Positions 46,962 to 56,224 of a stretch of DNA of 64,000 bases are shown in pieces (the stretch's first letter is position 1; the number at the start of each line of letters is the position of its first letter). This DNA is from Shewanella benthica. Lineage in GTDB: Bacteria; Pseudomonadota; Gammaproteobacteria; Enterobacterales; Shewanellaceae. A model generated the notes under the pieces. It was not told where the DNA came from and searched no databases. It saw nothing but the letters and a program-made list of their open reading frames with translations. The DNA lies in NCBI GenBank assembly GCA_023284085.1, contig JAKVHY010000010.1:62001-126000 (forward strand), in the 5' to 3' direction. The position numbers and the translations under genes are program-made.

Positions 46962-47867
46962 GTGGCACAGCATAAACAGTTTGACGTGAATTTATTGAGG
47001 GTGTTTTTGGCCGTCTGTCGCACGGGATCATATACCTTAGCCGCAGAAGAGCTAGATTTGACTCAGCCCTCGGTGAGTAATGCCATCTCACGGTTTAAGG
47101 CCGTTATCGGTGAGGAACTCTTCGTCCGGGCGGGGCGTAACATCAAGCCTACTGCCATGGCCAATTATCTCTATGAGCAGCTCAATGATTCTTTCACTAA
47201 TATTGAGCAAACTATTTCTGGGCTTGAGGGGTTTGATCCCATCACGTCTGAGCGTCAGTTTGTGATTTTAGCCAATGAAGTCGTCACTCATCTACTACAA
47301 AACAGGTTAGATGCAATAATCCAAGATCTTTCCATTGAGGTGATATTTCGTGAACCACCAGATTTTGATGATGAGATCTTCGAGATGCTTAACCTAGAGC
47401 AAGCAGATATTGCGATAGATATCGGTTTACCCAGAGATAATCGTTTCGAGAGAGAACTCTTGATAAGGGAGCCAGCAGTTTGTGTTGTAAGTAGCAAGCA
47501 CCCTAGAATTCAGCAGCAGATCACTTGGGAGCAGTTTTTTGCTGAGCGGCATGTATTAGTTAAGCTCAGGCGTTTTAATCTCACCGCAGTAGACTTCATT
47601 AGTGAGGAGGTGCTTCCTAATCGTAAAGTGCATAGCAGTAAGTCATCTATGTTGACTCTGCTTGCTGCCGTTTCGACAAGTGATGCAATGGGGATCTCTC
47701 CTAAAAACTATGCCAGTGATTTTGCACAGATGTTTAATCTTCAATTATTACCTATCCCCTTTAAAACAAAGACGTTAGATATTGAAGTTGTGTGGAAGAA
47801 GAAGCACAACCGTAACCCAGCCCATATCTGGCTGAGGGAAACGATTCTCTCTATAAATCTACAGTAG
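46962..47867 (+). CDS. LysR-family regulator, tandem paralogue
   Basis: A 301-residue LysR protein of exactly the same length as its upstream neighbour, with the same HTH pattern (GSYTLAAEELDLTQPSVSNAI). The start is GTG with GAGAGGG upstream. The effector domains are clearly more diverged than the DNA-binding domains, as expected if the two respond to different ligands but read similar operators. A 96-bp gap separates them; co-transcription is possible. Targets are unknown. Confidence 0.86.
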   Translation: MAQHKQFDVNLLRVFLAVCRTGSYTLAAEELDLTQPSVSNAISRFKAVIGEELFVRAGRNIKPTAMANYLYEQLNDSFTNIEQTISGLEGFDPITSERQFVILANEVVTHLLQNRLDAIIQDLSIEVIFREPPDFDDEIFEMLNLEQADIAIDIGLPRDNRFERELLIREPAVCVVSSKHPRIQQQITWEQFFAERHVLVKLRRFNLTAVDFISEEVLPNRKVHSSKSSMLTLLAAVSTSDAMGISPKNYASDFAQMFNLQLLPIPFKTKTLDIEVVWKKKHNRNPAHIWLRETILSINLQ

Positions 47868-48068
47868 GCGCTTGCACGTTTTTCAGACAAGCCATTGCTT
47901 TTGTGAATGTATTTACTGAAACATTAATGCTTTTAGATTGACAATATTCACGGTGTGAATGTGTCAATGTCTGTTAGCCCTAATTATTTCTATCAGAAAA
48001 CTCACTATAGTCGTAGTTATTGATTCAGCCCATTTTACTGAATTGTTTTATCTATAGAGAGCATATAT

Positions 48069-48734
48069 ATGAAATTATCTAAAACTTCGCTTTTAACAAC
48101 GCTTGTCGCTTCCATTTTTATCTCTGGGTGTTCATCAACCTCTTCAGTTAAAGACAACACAGATCCAGATTATGGCAATCCCGGCCTGGAATTACCGATT
48201 GAGATCCCGGGCACTCCGCATAATCCTATTGAAACAGGTCCAGATAATGATTTTCCAGATACGGATCCGGGTTTTGGTTTACCAGACTTTGGTGATACAC
48301 CGGATTGGGGGGCGGATAAAGAGCGTCCTGATGTTGGTGATAAGCCTGCCGATAACTCTCCTGAATTTGACGATGATGGTGGCTGGGGAAATGCAAATAA
48401 ACCAAAGCCAGATGTAAACCCTTATGAGCTTGTTTTTAGCGAAGAGCATGGACAAGCTTATATCTACCGTAAGGAGGATGGTAAAACCATGGCCATCATT
48501 GAATCTAATGGTGACGGCACTTATACGGTACGTGATGGCGCTATGTCTTGGGATAATACCTATGTTATCTATCAAGAAGATGGTCAGATCCGCATCGATT
48601 GGGACAAGTCTGTAATCGATGCGGGCTGGGGCACAGTGAAAGCATCTAAAGCAGACCTCACACAAATTCAACGAGACAATATCAAATCAAGGGTGAGCGC
48701 GGCTAAATTAAAAAGTCAGCTTCCTAAGCGTTGA
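48069..48734 (+). CDS. Asp/Pro-rich predicted lipoprotein
   Basis: A 221-residue protein with lipobox ISGC (Cys21, followed by Ser, hence outer-membrane sorting). Residues 30-115 are a low-complexity Asp/Pro/Gly/Asn region with repeats such as FPDTDPGFGLPDFGDTPDWG, likely extended; the C-terminal 90 residues look folded (YIYRKEDGKTMAIIESNGDG). I recognise no family. A beta-barrel gene follows 95 bp downstream on the same strand, so both may serve the outer membrane. Confidence 0.7.
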   Translation: MKLSKTSLLTTLVASIFISGCSSTSSVKDNTDPDYGNPGLELPIEIPGTPHNPIETGPDNDFPDTDPGFGLPDFGDTPDWGADKERPDVGDKPADNSPEFDDDGGWGNANKPKPDVNPYELVFSEEHGQAYIYRKEDGKTMAIIESNGDGTYTVRDGAMSWDNTYVIYQEDGQIRIDWDKSVIDAGWGTVKASKADLTQIQRDNIKSRVSAAKLKSQLPKR

Positions 48735-48829
48735 TAGCGAGAGATATTCCGACGTTAAAGCCGCTAAATTATTTTGTCCACCTTACTTTGAGGTGGACTA
48801 TTTTGATATTTTATTGAGAGCAAAGCTGA

Positions 48830-49624
48830 ATGCGACCATGTAAACTTCTTTTTTCTGTAATAGGTATTACAGGGCTATGCAGTGGCTATGTAGCCACTGC
48901 CCATGCCACTTCAATTGCCAATGATATCGAACTTATTTTCCCGCCTAAAGGTATAGTCATAGAACATGATGTTGAAGGTGAGCCCTTATACAAGTCAGTT
49001 GGTTTAGATGTGAAGATGCAAGATGGTGAAGCCGTTTACACCCTTAACGCGAGTGTCGATATTGGTGAGACCTGGCGTATGTTTGGTGAGTATGACAGCA
49101 ATGAGTTCTGGGAAGTGGGCGTGGGCAAAAGTTTTTATACCTCATTCATGTTTACCGAAGTCACGGCTAAGGCCAATAGTGTAGGCTACAGTGCGGGTAT
49201 TTTTACGGGTATTCCAGTGAGTGAAACGGTCATCTTGATGGCCGATACTAACTATAATTGGTACACCGAAGAATTCAGCTTTGGTTTTGACCTCGGTGAT
49301 GATTATCAGGGCGAGCTAGGTTTCACACCTTCAGATACCGTCGATATTATGCTGGGTGTATCCTGGAGTGCTCATGCACGTTTGAATGTCAGTTATAGCT
49401 ATAATCATGTTTATGATACGCGAGGTGGTAATAGCTGGGTGACAGTGCCTGAACTCGGTATCGATGAGCGGTGCTTTTTAGATATCAATTGCAGTAAGGG
49501 CAATTTTAACTATCACGATATTACATTGACGACACAGATTTGGAAATTCTCTCCCTATTTTACCTATACCTATTTTGCCGATAGAGAAAATTTCTATGAG
49601 TTTGGCCTTGTATTTAAATGGTAG
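48830..49624 (+). CDS. Outer-membrane beta-barrel protein
   Basis: A 264-residue exported protein (signal cleavage after AHA) with regular amphipathic strands such as MFGEYDSNEFWEVGVGKSF and RLNVSYSYNHVYD, ending FYEFGLVFKW with a terminal aromatic residue. It resembles eight- to twelve-strand barrels but no named family is evident. Two cysteines in a loop (RCFLDINCSKG) could form a disulphide. It follows the Asp/Pro-rich lipoprotein gene, possibly in one transcript. Confidence 0.68.
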   Translation: MRPCKLLFSVIGITGLCSGYVATAHATSIANDIELIFPPKGIVIEHDVEGEPLYKSVGLDVKMQDGEAVYTLNASVDIGETWRMFGEYDSNEFWEVGVGKSFYTSFMFTEVTAKANSVGYSAGIFTGIPVSETVILMADTNYNWYTEEFSFGFDLGDDYQGELGFTPSDTVDIMLGVSWSAHARLNVSYSYNHVYDTRGGNSWVTVPELGIDERCFLDINCSKGNFNYHDITLTTQIWKFSPYFTYTYFADRENFYEFGLVFKW

Positions 49625-49780
49625 TGGATGATTCTTGAGTTGCAGGGAACAGACACGCTAAATGCAATGATTAATGCATATAACAGGAAAGCTAAAAGAG
49701 CAGCCAAAGAGCTGCAAGGCTCTCATTTTCTCTCTAGTAGTTTTAGCTGATTACTAGGGAGTTTTTTTGATCAATGCTAG

Positions 49781-49819
49781 AAAATAGAAAGATGAGCAAT
49801 GGCTCATCTTTCTATTATT
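49781..49819. terminator. Bidirectional terminator between barrel gene and queF
   Basis: A perfect 15-bp stem (aatagaaagatgagc / gctcatctttctatt) has a four-base loop and AT-rich flanks, midway between two convergent genes. Confidence 0.78.
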
Positions 49820-49840
49820 AGCATCTTAAAACTCTTACGT

Positions 49841-50698
49841 TTATTGTCTGGCTAAACGATGATTTTCTGGTGGCGTCTCAAAATCACTACGGTAAGGGTT
49901 AATATCTAAGCCACCACGTCGTGTGTAGCGAGCATATACCGTGAGTTTTGCACAATGACAGAAACGTTTTAGATCGACAAAGATACGTTCGATACACTGC
50001 TCATGAAACTCATTATGTTGGCGGAATGAGATGAGATACCTGAGTAGTTTTTCTCTATCGATTTTTGGCCCCTGATAACGGATCATCACGCTGCCCCAAT
50101 CGGGCTGAGAGGTGATCAAGCAGTTAGATTTAAGCAGGTTAGAGTTAAGCGTTTCGGCAACGACCGCTTTCTCATCGGTACTGTTCTCAAGGTATAGAGG
50201 GTTAAAATTGTAGTCATCAACGTCTATATCAAGATCGTCGATACAGGTGCCTGGAAGTTCAACGATGCGTTGGCTAGCGAACTGTTTAGGTTCAAATACC
50301 TTAACGCTGACATCGCCTACGGCACATTTTGACAAGTCTTGGATTAAGGTGGCCTGTACTTGTTCTATATCGTCGAATTTGGTTTGATTGAAACTATTGA
50401 GATAGAGCTTGAATGACTTAGATTCGATCAAGTTATCGCTATCATAGCTGAGTTGAAACTCGGCTATGGCAACGACTGGCTTGCCCTTAGCATTGAGCCA
50501 GGATAGTTCATAACCCGTCCAGATATCAGTGCCATGAAAAGGCAAACTTTCATTGAGCTCGATTGCATCACGATTAAGTTTACGTGGAACCCCTTGCAGC
50601 AAAGATGCGTCATACTCGGCCTGATAGCCCGTTGCTTTACCAAGAGTTAAGCCACTGAGAGCTTCGGCATCCGTATAGGGATCATGAACTTGTGTCAT
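49841..50698 (-). CDS. queF: NADPH-dependent 7-cyano-7-deazaguanine reductase
   Basis: A 285-residue QueF of the long (YqcD) type, which reduces preQ0 to preQ1 in queuosine synthesis for tRNA. Visible are the QueF motif [11 protein letters not shown] (about 92-102), catalytic Cys193 in [12 protein letters not shown] and Asp200. ATG 50698 gives the length expected from E. coli; in-frame ATGs at 50713 and 50740 would extend it without homology. It is divergent from syd, 60 bp away, as in E. coli. Confidence 0.95.
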   Translation of the reverse strand: MTQVHDPYTDAEALSGLTLGKATGYQAEYDASLLQGVPRKLNRDAIELNESLPFHGTDIWTGYELSWLNAKGKPVVAIAEFQLSYDSDNLIESKSFKLYLNSFNQTKFDDIEQVQATLIQDLSKCAVGDVSVKVFEPKQFASQRIVELPGTCIDDLDIDVDDYNFNPLYLENSTDEKAVVAETLNSNLLKSNCLITSQPDWGSVMIRYQGPKIDREKLLRYLISFRQHNEFHEQCIERIFVDLKRFCHCAKLTVYARYTRRGGLDINPYRSDFETPPENHRLARQ

Positions 50699-50758
50699 CA
50701 ATAGATATTCCATGTCAAAATAGGTGCATATTATACTCAAAATTTGGACTTCTGCTAA

Positions 50759-51424
50759 GTGTCTTCTTTACCTGCTTTAGATAATTTCTTGAAATTATAT
50801 CAACTGACCTATCTCGAAAAGCTAGGTGAATCCCCGCGTTACTACCCTAGAGGTGAAGAATCTCTCTGTATTGAAGGGGAGTTTGAACCTAGTAATTACC
50901 ATGAGTCGAATGAAGAGGTCAGCGTATGTTGGAAGCCGGTAAAAAGAGAAGAGCCAGGATCTTTTTCTAATGTCGAGACTGCGTTAGACATAGAATTAGG
51001 CTCCGACATAGATGCATTTTTTGGCGAATATTTCTCAGCCCCTCTGCTATTTAACTGTGAGTGGGGGCAAGGGGAGCTGCTACAGGTATGGAATCAGACA
51101 GACTTTGAATATCTACAGCAAAATATGATTGGTCATTTGATGATGAAGAAGAAATTAAAGCAAGCGCCTACCTGGTTTATCGGTGTGTTAGGTGATGGAG
51201 ACAAGATGCTAACCGTCGATAACAGTGATGGCAGCGTCTGGGTCGAGATCCCTGGTGAAGCGCCATCTGAAAAATTAACTAACAGCCTAAATGAGTTTAT
51301 TGCCCAGCTAACCCCGCGGGTCGCGCCTCCAGAGCTTCATATCGAGGAGTCTATGCCTGAGTTGGATCACCCTGGAATATGGAATCGATTTAAGTTAATG
51401 TGGCGCAATCTGCGCGGCAAGTAA
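50759..51424 (+). CDS. syd: SecY-interacting protein Syd
   Basis: A 221-residue cytoplasmic protein with typical Syd sequence: [27 protein letters not shown] and [17 protein letters not shown]. Syd binds SecY and is thought to monitor the translocon. The GTG start has only a weak GGAC upstream; there is no in-frame ATG until residue 123, so GTG is required. It is divergent from queF; in E. coli the csrB RNA gene lies next to syd, and here csrB-like RNAs follow after six small genes. Confidence 0.92.
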   Translation: MSSLPALDNFLKLYQLTYLEKLGESPRYYPRGEESLCIEGEFEPSNYHESNEEVSVCWKPVKREEPGSFSNVETALDIELGSDIDAFFGEYFSAPLLFNCEWGQGELLQVWNQTDFEYLQQNMIGHLMMKKKLKQAPTWFIGVLGDGDKMLTVDNSDGSVWVEIPGEAPSEKLTNSLNEFIAQLTPRVAPPELHIEESMPELDHPGIWNRFKLMWRNLRGK

Positions 51425-51465
51425 CAAGCGATTATGTGCGCACTCCTAGGAACTCATACCTTGTT

Positions 51466-52239
51466 TTAAAGGTGATCCCAAGAGATGTTTGACACGATTC
51501 GGCAGCTGTCACAACGAAAGTGGAACATGTCTAATAAAGGTTCATCGAGTAGCCAATGTTTATTGCCGCAACGGGGGCAGGGGCGAACTTTCTCGCTTGC
51601 TAGATTATCTCCGCCGACACGATAGAGGTAATAATAGGTTGGGATTTTAGTTAAGTATTCGATGCGACCTCTCAGATCCCAGCCTCGGCGAAATAGATCA
51701 CTCGACGTAGACGTTAACTCCTCTAATGCTGCAAACTCAGCTTTTGTTGCTGCAGCCATCTGCAGTTCGTCACAGGCTTGCCACTCAGTTTGCCAGCGAA
51801 TGATGCGTTTATGATCGCCATTGAATGTTGCCGGCAGTTGATAGAGTGGGATGGGCTGCAAGGTATCACCGTTTCGTACCGGTGAGCACATGTGCACATA
51901 GCTGGTATAAACGAGCTGCCAACTTGGTGTTTCAGAGCTGCTGACTTCTGAATTGATGTCTTGACCTAGGTATTTTTCTCTCGGAGCGAGTATTTTTGAC
52001 TCTGTCAGTTCGACGAGTGCTTTCTCAACCCATGGGCTGTTAAAACGTTTCGCTAAACTACTTTTTTCAGGCATTACTAGCCTGACTCTAAACTCCCCAT
52101 CATTGAATGCCACGGCGAATTCTCGACCTAAAATTTGCCCATTGGCTCTATAGGCTTCGAGTAAACCATTAATCGATTTTTCGGCTGCTGTTATGGTGGT
52201 GTTGTCATAACATTCAAATCTTAATTCAACAACATGCAT
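51466..52239 (-). CDS. DUF2310-type zinc-ribbon protein
   Basis: A 257-residue protein with a C-terminal zinc ribbon, CPRC (about 227-230) and CDSC (about 249-252), fitting the DUF2310 family described as possibly nucleic-acid binding. The N-terminal domain starts MHVVELRFECYDN. Its ATG overlaps the stop of the upstream coiled-coil gene by one base (TAATG), so both are translated together. Function unknown. Confidence 0.82.
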   Translation of the reverse strand: MHVVELRFECYDNTTITAAEKSINGLLEAYRANGQILGREFAVAFNDGEFRVRLVMPEKSSLAKRFNSPWVEKALVELTESKILAPREKYLGQDINSEVSSSETPSWQLVYTSYVHMCSPVRNGDTLQPIPLYQLPATFNGDHKRIIRWQTEWQACDELQMAAATKAEFAALEELTSTSSDLFRRGWDLRGRIEYLTKIPTYYYLYRVGGDNLASEKVRPCPRCGNKHWLLDEPLLDMFHFRCDSCRIVSNISWDHL

Positions 52240-52568
52240 TATTTTTTCGCCTTTATTATATGCTTTTCGAGCTGTTCTAATCGAGAATTAAGGTTTTGGT
52301 AGGCTCGCTTTAATTGAGTCAGCTCAGCTTTTAGCTGATCAATTTCGGACTCAGCTTCAGCAGGGGCGGTCGCTATGTGCAATTTGTCCAGGCTCGGGAT
52401 CTTCTCTACAGAGCTAGTATCCATCGCCCTAAATTGCTGCAGGCCCTGGATCAATATGGGCATAGGAATACTGTTGCCAATTTTTGTTTTGATCAGTGCA
52501 AGGCTAGGTTTTTTTCCTGCAATCGATAGCGATTTAGCCGCTGCCAATATCTGTTCTATTGGGCTCAT
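52239..52568 (-). CDS. Small coiled-coil protein coupled to the zinc-ribbon gene
   Basis: A 109-residue protein. The first 50 residues (MSPIEQILAAAKSLSIAGKKPS...) look like a small helical DNA-binding-type domain; the last 40 (ESEIDQLKAELTQLKRAYQN...) form a heptad coiled coil, probably for dimerisation. I know it only as a conserved hypothetical in Shewanella-like genomes. The stop/start overlap with the DUF2310 gene suggests they act together. Confidence 0.7.
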   Translation of the reverse strand: MSPIEQILAAAKSLSIAGKKPSLALIKTKIGNSIPMPILIQGLQQFRAMDTSSVEKIPSLDKLHIATAPAEAESEIDQLKAELTQLKRAYQNLNSRLEQLEKHIIKAKK

Positions 52569-52716
52569 AGTTGGTTATCTTTCTCACTTGTTTAGTAAAT
52601 GTGACCAATGCCATCTGAGTTTTCCGTATTAAATTCTTATTAAACAATCAGATGTGATGTTGGCTTGTTTTTTGCTTTCTCTGAGGTTATCTATAATAAA
52701 GAAACAGGAAGTCATA

Positions 52717-53088
52717 GTGAAAACAAATTTAATTGGTTTGGCATTAATTGGTATTACAAGTTTAAGCTTATCTGGCTGCGTACTCAATATTGGTGATGGG
52801 GAATCGGGATGGAATGGCCAAGAGGGCTGGGAAGAGACTCAAGATATCAATCGCGGAAATCTGGCTAGATTGAGTCTGGGTATGACTCGAGATCAAGTTA
52901 GCGTCTTGATGGGAACAGCAGACTTTAATGAAGCCTATATTGAGAAAGACAAAGAGGTTCATGTGCTTTTTTATCGCACGCAACGTACCAGGGGCGATGG
53001 TAAAACCACAAAAGATGAATGCACTCCTGTGGTTATCAGCAATAATTCCCTTGTAGGCTGGGGAAACATGGCTTACAAAAATATCTAG
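52717..53088 (+). CDS. DUF3192 lipoprotein
   Basis: A 123-residue lipoprotein with lipobox LSGC (Cys21). The core RGNLARLSLGMTRDQVSVLMG resembles the SmpA/BamE fold, and the sequence through KTTKDECTPVVI and LVGWG fits DUF3192. I chose GTG 52717, nine bases after CAGGAAG; the longer frame from 52654 would put the signal sequence too far in. Function is unknown; an envelope role is likely. Confidence 0.82.
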   Translation: MKTNLIGLALIGITSLSLSGCVLNIGDGESGWNGQEGWEETQDINRGNLARLSLGMTRDQVSVLMGTADFNEAYIEKDKEVHVLFYRTQRTRGDGKTTKDECTPVVISNNSLVGWGNMAYKNI

Positions 53089-53101
53089 TTAGCAAACTAA
53101 A

Positions 53102-53329
53102 TTACCTAAGTTGGGCGTCTAAATGATCGATTAACTCAGACCATTGGGCGTCCTCTTCAATTGCTTCCTTTAAAAAGCTCTTCTGAGAATCATTCCAAAA
53201 ATCAGCCTGACAGAGCAGAACGTTTGCGGGTATCGTATGGTTTGCGATAAATGTGTCAATACTCTGTTCGCTATTATCTAATCCTAATTGATCAAAAAGA
53301 TGACTAAGATCTTGAGGTGTGGTGTCCAT
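53102..53329 (-). CDS. DUF2789 family protein
   Basis: A 75-residue acidic helical protein beginning MDTTPQDLSHLFDQLGL and containing QADFWNDSQKSFLKEAIEEDAQW (given here only as landmark segments FWNDSQ and EEDAQW), matching DUF2789. AGGAAA precedes the ATG. It is convergent with the DUF3192 gene, 13 bp between the stops. The function of the family is not known to me. Confidence 0.85.
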   Translation of the reverse strand: MDTTPQDLSHLFDQLGLDNSEQSIDTFIANHTIPANVLLCQADFWNDSQKSFLKEAIEEDAQWSELIDHLDAQLR

Positions 53330-53501
53330 ATTATTGGTTTCCTATTGCTTATTTGAGTAACACTGGTGGCTTAAATATGAGTATGGATCAAACTTCATTA
53401 AATTGACGGATAAATAGCGCTTTATGATTAATATTTACACGCTTTAACTTGCTTGCTACATTGGTTGTTAATTGATTTAGATCAAGGGATAACTTAAACC
53501 G

Positions 53502-54146
53502 ATGGCAACAGATAATCAAATATTAGAAACCTATCGAGCGGTATACCTGACGGCTGAAGATCTTCGCGTGGCAGCTTCGATACTTTATAACGCTTATCAC
53601 GATGACCCTTTTTTTATTGAATCATTTCACTCCGGTGATCTTTCCATGTATGAGCAAAAGCTCAGAGGAGCTATCAGGGAGGAGTTAAATGAATTGTGGC
53701 AACAAGAACAGACGTTAATTGGCTTATTTGAGGGAGAGCGAATGCTTGGGGTTGCATGTATTGTGTCTCAGCAACTGCCTCTGGGGGAGTCTCGATATTG
53801 GCATTGGCGGTTAAAGATGCTTATCAGTACCGGTTGGCAATCGACACAAGCCTTGATCAAGAAAGAATCCTGCTTGTTAGAGCACTTGCCTAGTTCGAAT
53901 TGTGGTATTTTACAATTTATTGCCGTGTCACCTATTGAACAGAAAAAAGGCTTAGGTAGCAAGTTGGTGCAAGCCGTTTTGAGCTGGTGTGATGAACAAC
54001 CTGAAATGGATGGTGTTGGTGTTTTTGCCAGTGAACAGCAACATGTTCAGTTGCTCAGCCAACATGGTTTTACCGCCATTGAGACTCTCTTTATCGGTAA
54101 AGTTGAGGGTGAGTTATTGTTTTATCGAGGACAAGATAATGAGTAA
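53502..54146 (+). CDS. GNAT-family N-acetyltransferase
   Basis: A 214-residue protein with GNAT motif A in LQFIAVSPIEQKKGLGSKLV (acetyl-CoA pyrophosphate loop Q-K-K-G-L-G), preceded by LTAEDLRVAASILYNAYHDDP and followed by GVGVFASEQQHVQLLSQHGF, all typical of acetyltransferases of broad substrate range. The ATG lacks a strong Shine-Dalgarno. It is followed at 32 bp by the Mpo1-like gene, likely in one transcript. The acceptor substrate cannot be inferred. Confidence 0.85.
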   Translation: MATDNQILETYRAVYLTAEDLRVAASILYNAYHDDPFFIESFHSGDLSMYEQKLRGAIREELNELWQQEQTLIGLFEGERMLGVACIVSQQLPLGESRYWHWRLKMLISTGWQSTQALIKKESCLLEHLPSSNCGILQFIAVSPIEQKKGLGSKLVQAVLSWCDEQPEMDGVGVFASEQQHVQLLSQHGFTAIETLFIGKVEGELLFYRGQDNE

Positions 54147-54178
54147 TCCTAATATTGAAAATTGTTTGTGGGGAAATG

Positions 54179-54496
54179 ATGAATAGAGGGGAGCCTATAC
54201 GATATCAATCGTTTAAAGAATTTTATCCTTTCTATCTTGCGCAGCATAAAGATCCAGTCTGTCGAAATCTGCACTATCTCGGTAGCATATTAGTGCTGTT
54301 TATTCTCTGTGTGAGCCTTTTCACTAGCAATTACCCCTTGCTTATCTCTCTGCCGATAGTGGGATATGGTTTTGCTTGGCTGGGTCATTTCATGTTTGAG
54401 AAAAACCGTCCGGCAACTTTTCAATATCCGCTTTATAGTTTTTTTGCGGACTGGGTGATGCTAGCTCAGAGAGTCGCGCAATTATTTAAAAGATAA
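54179..54496 (+). CDS. Mpo1-like / DUF962 membrane protein
   Basis: A 105-residue protein with YQSFKEFYPFYLAQHKDPVCR at the start, HYLGS, two hydrophobic helices and GHFMFEKNRPATFQYPLYSF, the signature of the DUF962/Mpo1 family. The yeast member is a dioxygenase in 2-hydroxy fatty acid alpha-oxidation, using the conserved histidines visible here. Adjacent ATGs at 54176 and 54179 follow GGGG; the second has better spacing. Bacterial function is unproven. Confidence 0.85.
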   Translation: MNRGEPIRYQSFKEFYPFYLAQHKDPVCRNLHYLGSILVLFILCVSLFTSNYPLLISLPIVGYGFAWLGHFMFEKNRPATFQYPLYSFFADWVMLAQRVAQLFKR

Positions 54497-54626
54497 ACTA
54501 GCAGCAAGCCACAATAGCTCGGTAAATATCACCATCACAGAGATAAGTTATTTTACCCATTAGCCAATTTTGGGGTTCTATTCACGAATATTCGAAATGT
54601 GTGAAGTAAACTTCGTCCTGAGTCTC

Positions 54627-54644
54627 TGTGAGATATCTCTCACA
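54627..54644. promoter_or_regulatory. UvrY/GacA-type box upstream of csrB1
   Basis: TGTGAGATATCTCTCACA is an 18-bp near-perfect palindrome closely matching the UvrY (GacA/VarA) binding site known upstream of E. coli csrB. It lies about 140 bp before a -10-like TATAGT, a spacing comparable with the distal site in E. coli. Confidence 0.75.
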
Positions 54645-54779
54645 TCCATGTGGGACAAAGTGGTGTGAAATTCACTGTTCATTATTGTGGATAAAACTAA
54701 CTGTTTAAATTCAAATGGTTATTGGTTTTGCTTTGCTTTATTTGTGAATGTGACTTTATTATTTTTGCTTATAGTAGGA

Positions 54780-55174
54780 GTACATGACTGTCATTACAAT
54801 TATCATTGTTATTAAGTCAATGGCAGAAAGGTTATGAATTTCAGGATGAAATTTAATCTGTTATTAGAAAGTTTTACAGGGATGTAATGAGCATTTAAAT
54901 GGACAGAATAGCGATATACAGCTCGCACTGCAAAGTGAATAATTGGCCTCATTTTGAATGTGACTTCATGGATAGATTAAAGGATGGCTCTCGAGAAGAG
55001 AGACGGACACACTCAAGGATTGAGCATGATTTGGTATAAGGATTACCAAATAAAATGGACCCAGGGAAGAGAAAGGAAGCTAGATAGTTAAGGATGATGC
55101 AGGGAGCAAGCAGGTTAGCAGGATAGCTAAAAAGTATAAGTATCGGGCACGCCTAATGGTGTGCCCTTTCTTTT
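54780..55174 (+). ncRNA. csrB: CsrB-family regulatory RNA, first copy
   Basis: About 395 nt, ending at a strong terminator and probably starting shortly after TATAGT at 54770-54775. I count about 14 GGA motifs, many as CAGGATG, CAGGGA or AAGGAT, several in hairpin loops, for example CTCAAGGATTGAG and GGTATAAGGATTACC. CsrB RNAs bind many copies of the translational regulator CsrA through such loops and thereby relieve its repression. No protein frame is present. The locus keeps the E. coli neighbourhood queF-syd-csrB-yqcC-truC-yqcA. The 5' end is estimated from the promoter, not known. Confidence 0.82.
55145..55174 (+). terminator. Terminator of csrB1
   Basis: The stem gggcacgcc / ggtgtgccc (one G-U pair) with loop taat is followed by tttctttt. 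Confidence 0.88.
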
Positions 55175-55272
55175 GCGTGTGTTCCGTGCTGAGCTAAGTT
55201 TACACTTCTGCAATCATGCAAAAATAGAGTATCGCCAATATTCAGCTCTTCATCTTTATTTGCTTTCGTTAG

Positions 55273-55290
55273 CGTGAGAGATCTCTCACA
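55273..55290. promoter_or_regulatory. UvrY/GacA-type box upstream of csrB2
   Basis: CGTGAGAGATCTCTCACA contains a perfect 16-bp palindrome GTGAGAGATCTCTCAC, matching the UvrY site even better than the first copy. The bases after both boxes also correspond (ATG-T-GACAA). A -10-like TCTAGT at 55389 parallels TATAGT of csrB1, with TTTGAT at 55365 as a possible -35. Confidence 0.75.
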
Positions 55291-55667
55291 TGAATGTAAG
55301 ACAAGAGGCATTTTTTGTCATCGTTATGCTACATGGGTTTGTTTATTCTGTTATAAAACAATGCTTTGATGTTGTGTTGGTTGTGTTTTCTAGTAGGCGC
55401 TAATCTTGGTGTTTGGTATTTGAACATTATTCTTATCAAGATCATCTAAAATTTAACTCGTACAAGGAAATGTATGAAATGAATGGATACAATGATCAGG
55501 AAGATCAGCAGTGGCAGAGGGATCGTCACTGAAAGGATTCAGTCATGGATGAGGCGCTTTAGGATTGAGTGTTGCTAGCAAGGAAGCCAGATTATCCAGG
55601 ATGGAAGGTTTGCAATCTAGGAAGATTGTATACACGGAATGTACTGAAAGGAATCGACAAGGACGAC

Positions 55668-56120
55668 TTTAGGGACACGCTCAAGGATTGAGTCAGCTCG
55701 ATTAATGGATTATCGAGTAAATGGATTTTTATACGGATATATACAGGGATGGATTTTAGGGACACGCTCAAGGATTGAGTCAGCTCGGTTAATGGATTAT
55801 CGAGTAAATGGATTTTTATACGGATATAAGTACGGATATACAGGGATGGATTTTAGGGACACGCTCAAGGATTGAGTCAGCTCGGTTAATGGATTATCGA
55901 GTAAATGGAGCAGTATACGGATATAAGTACGGATATACAGGGATGGATTTTAGGGACACGCTCAAGGATTGAGTCAGCTCGATTAATGGATTATCGAGTA
56001 AATGGAGCTTTATACGGATATACAAGGATGGCTTTTAGGGACACGCTTAAGGATGAGTTAGCTCGGTTAATGGACTACCGAGTCAATGGAGAAGTAACAG
56101 TGGGTATTTATATCCGCTGT
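55668..56120 (+). repeat. Five tandem 85-97 bp units within csrB2
   Basis: Units start at tttagggacacgc, positions 55668, 55755, 55852, 55949 and 56034, giving lengths 87, 97, 97, 85 and a diverged last copy. Length differences come from a 10-12 bp duplication of aagtacggatat. The first four are nearly identical, so the expansion is recent; the fifth is diverged. Confidence 0.92.
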
Positions 56121-56224
56121 ACAGGGAAATAACAGGACGTTACAGGGATGATGCAGGGAGCATATTGAACGCATGGATGGTGCAGGGAGCATAATAAATA
56201 GCAGGATTGCTTAACAAAAGAGAC

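Noticed and set aside
55668..56120. Possible CRISPR array
   Set aside because: Repeats are 85-97 bp and contiguous, with no unique spacers and no cas genes nearby.
55905..56132. 75-codon plus-strand ORF
   Set aside because: It is made of the csrB2 tandem repeats, without a ribosome-binding site; the repeat lengths (87, 97, 97, 85) do not keep a reading frame, so the sequence is under RNA, not protein, selection.
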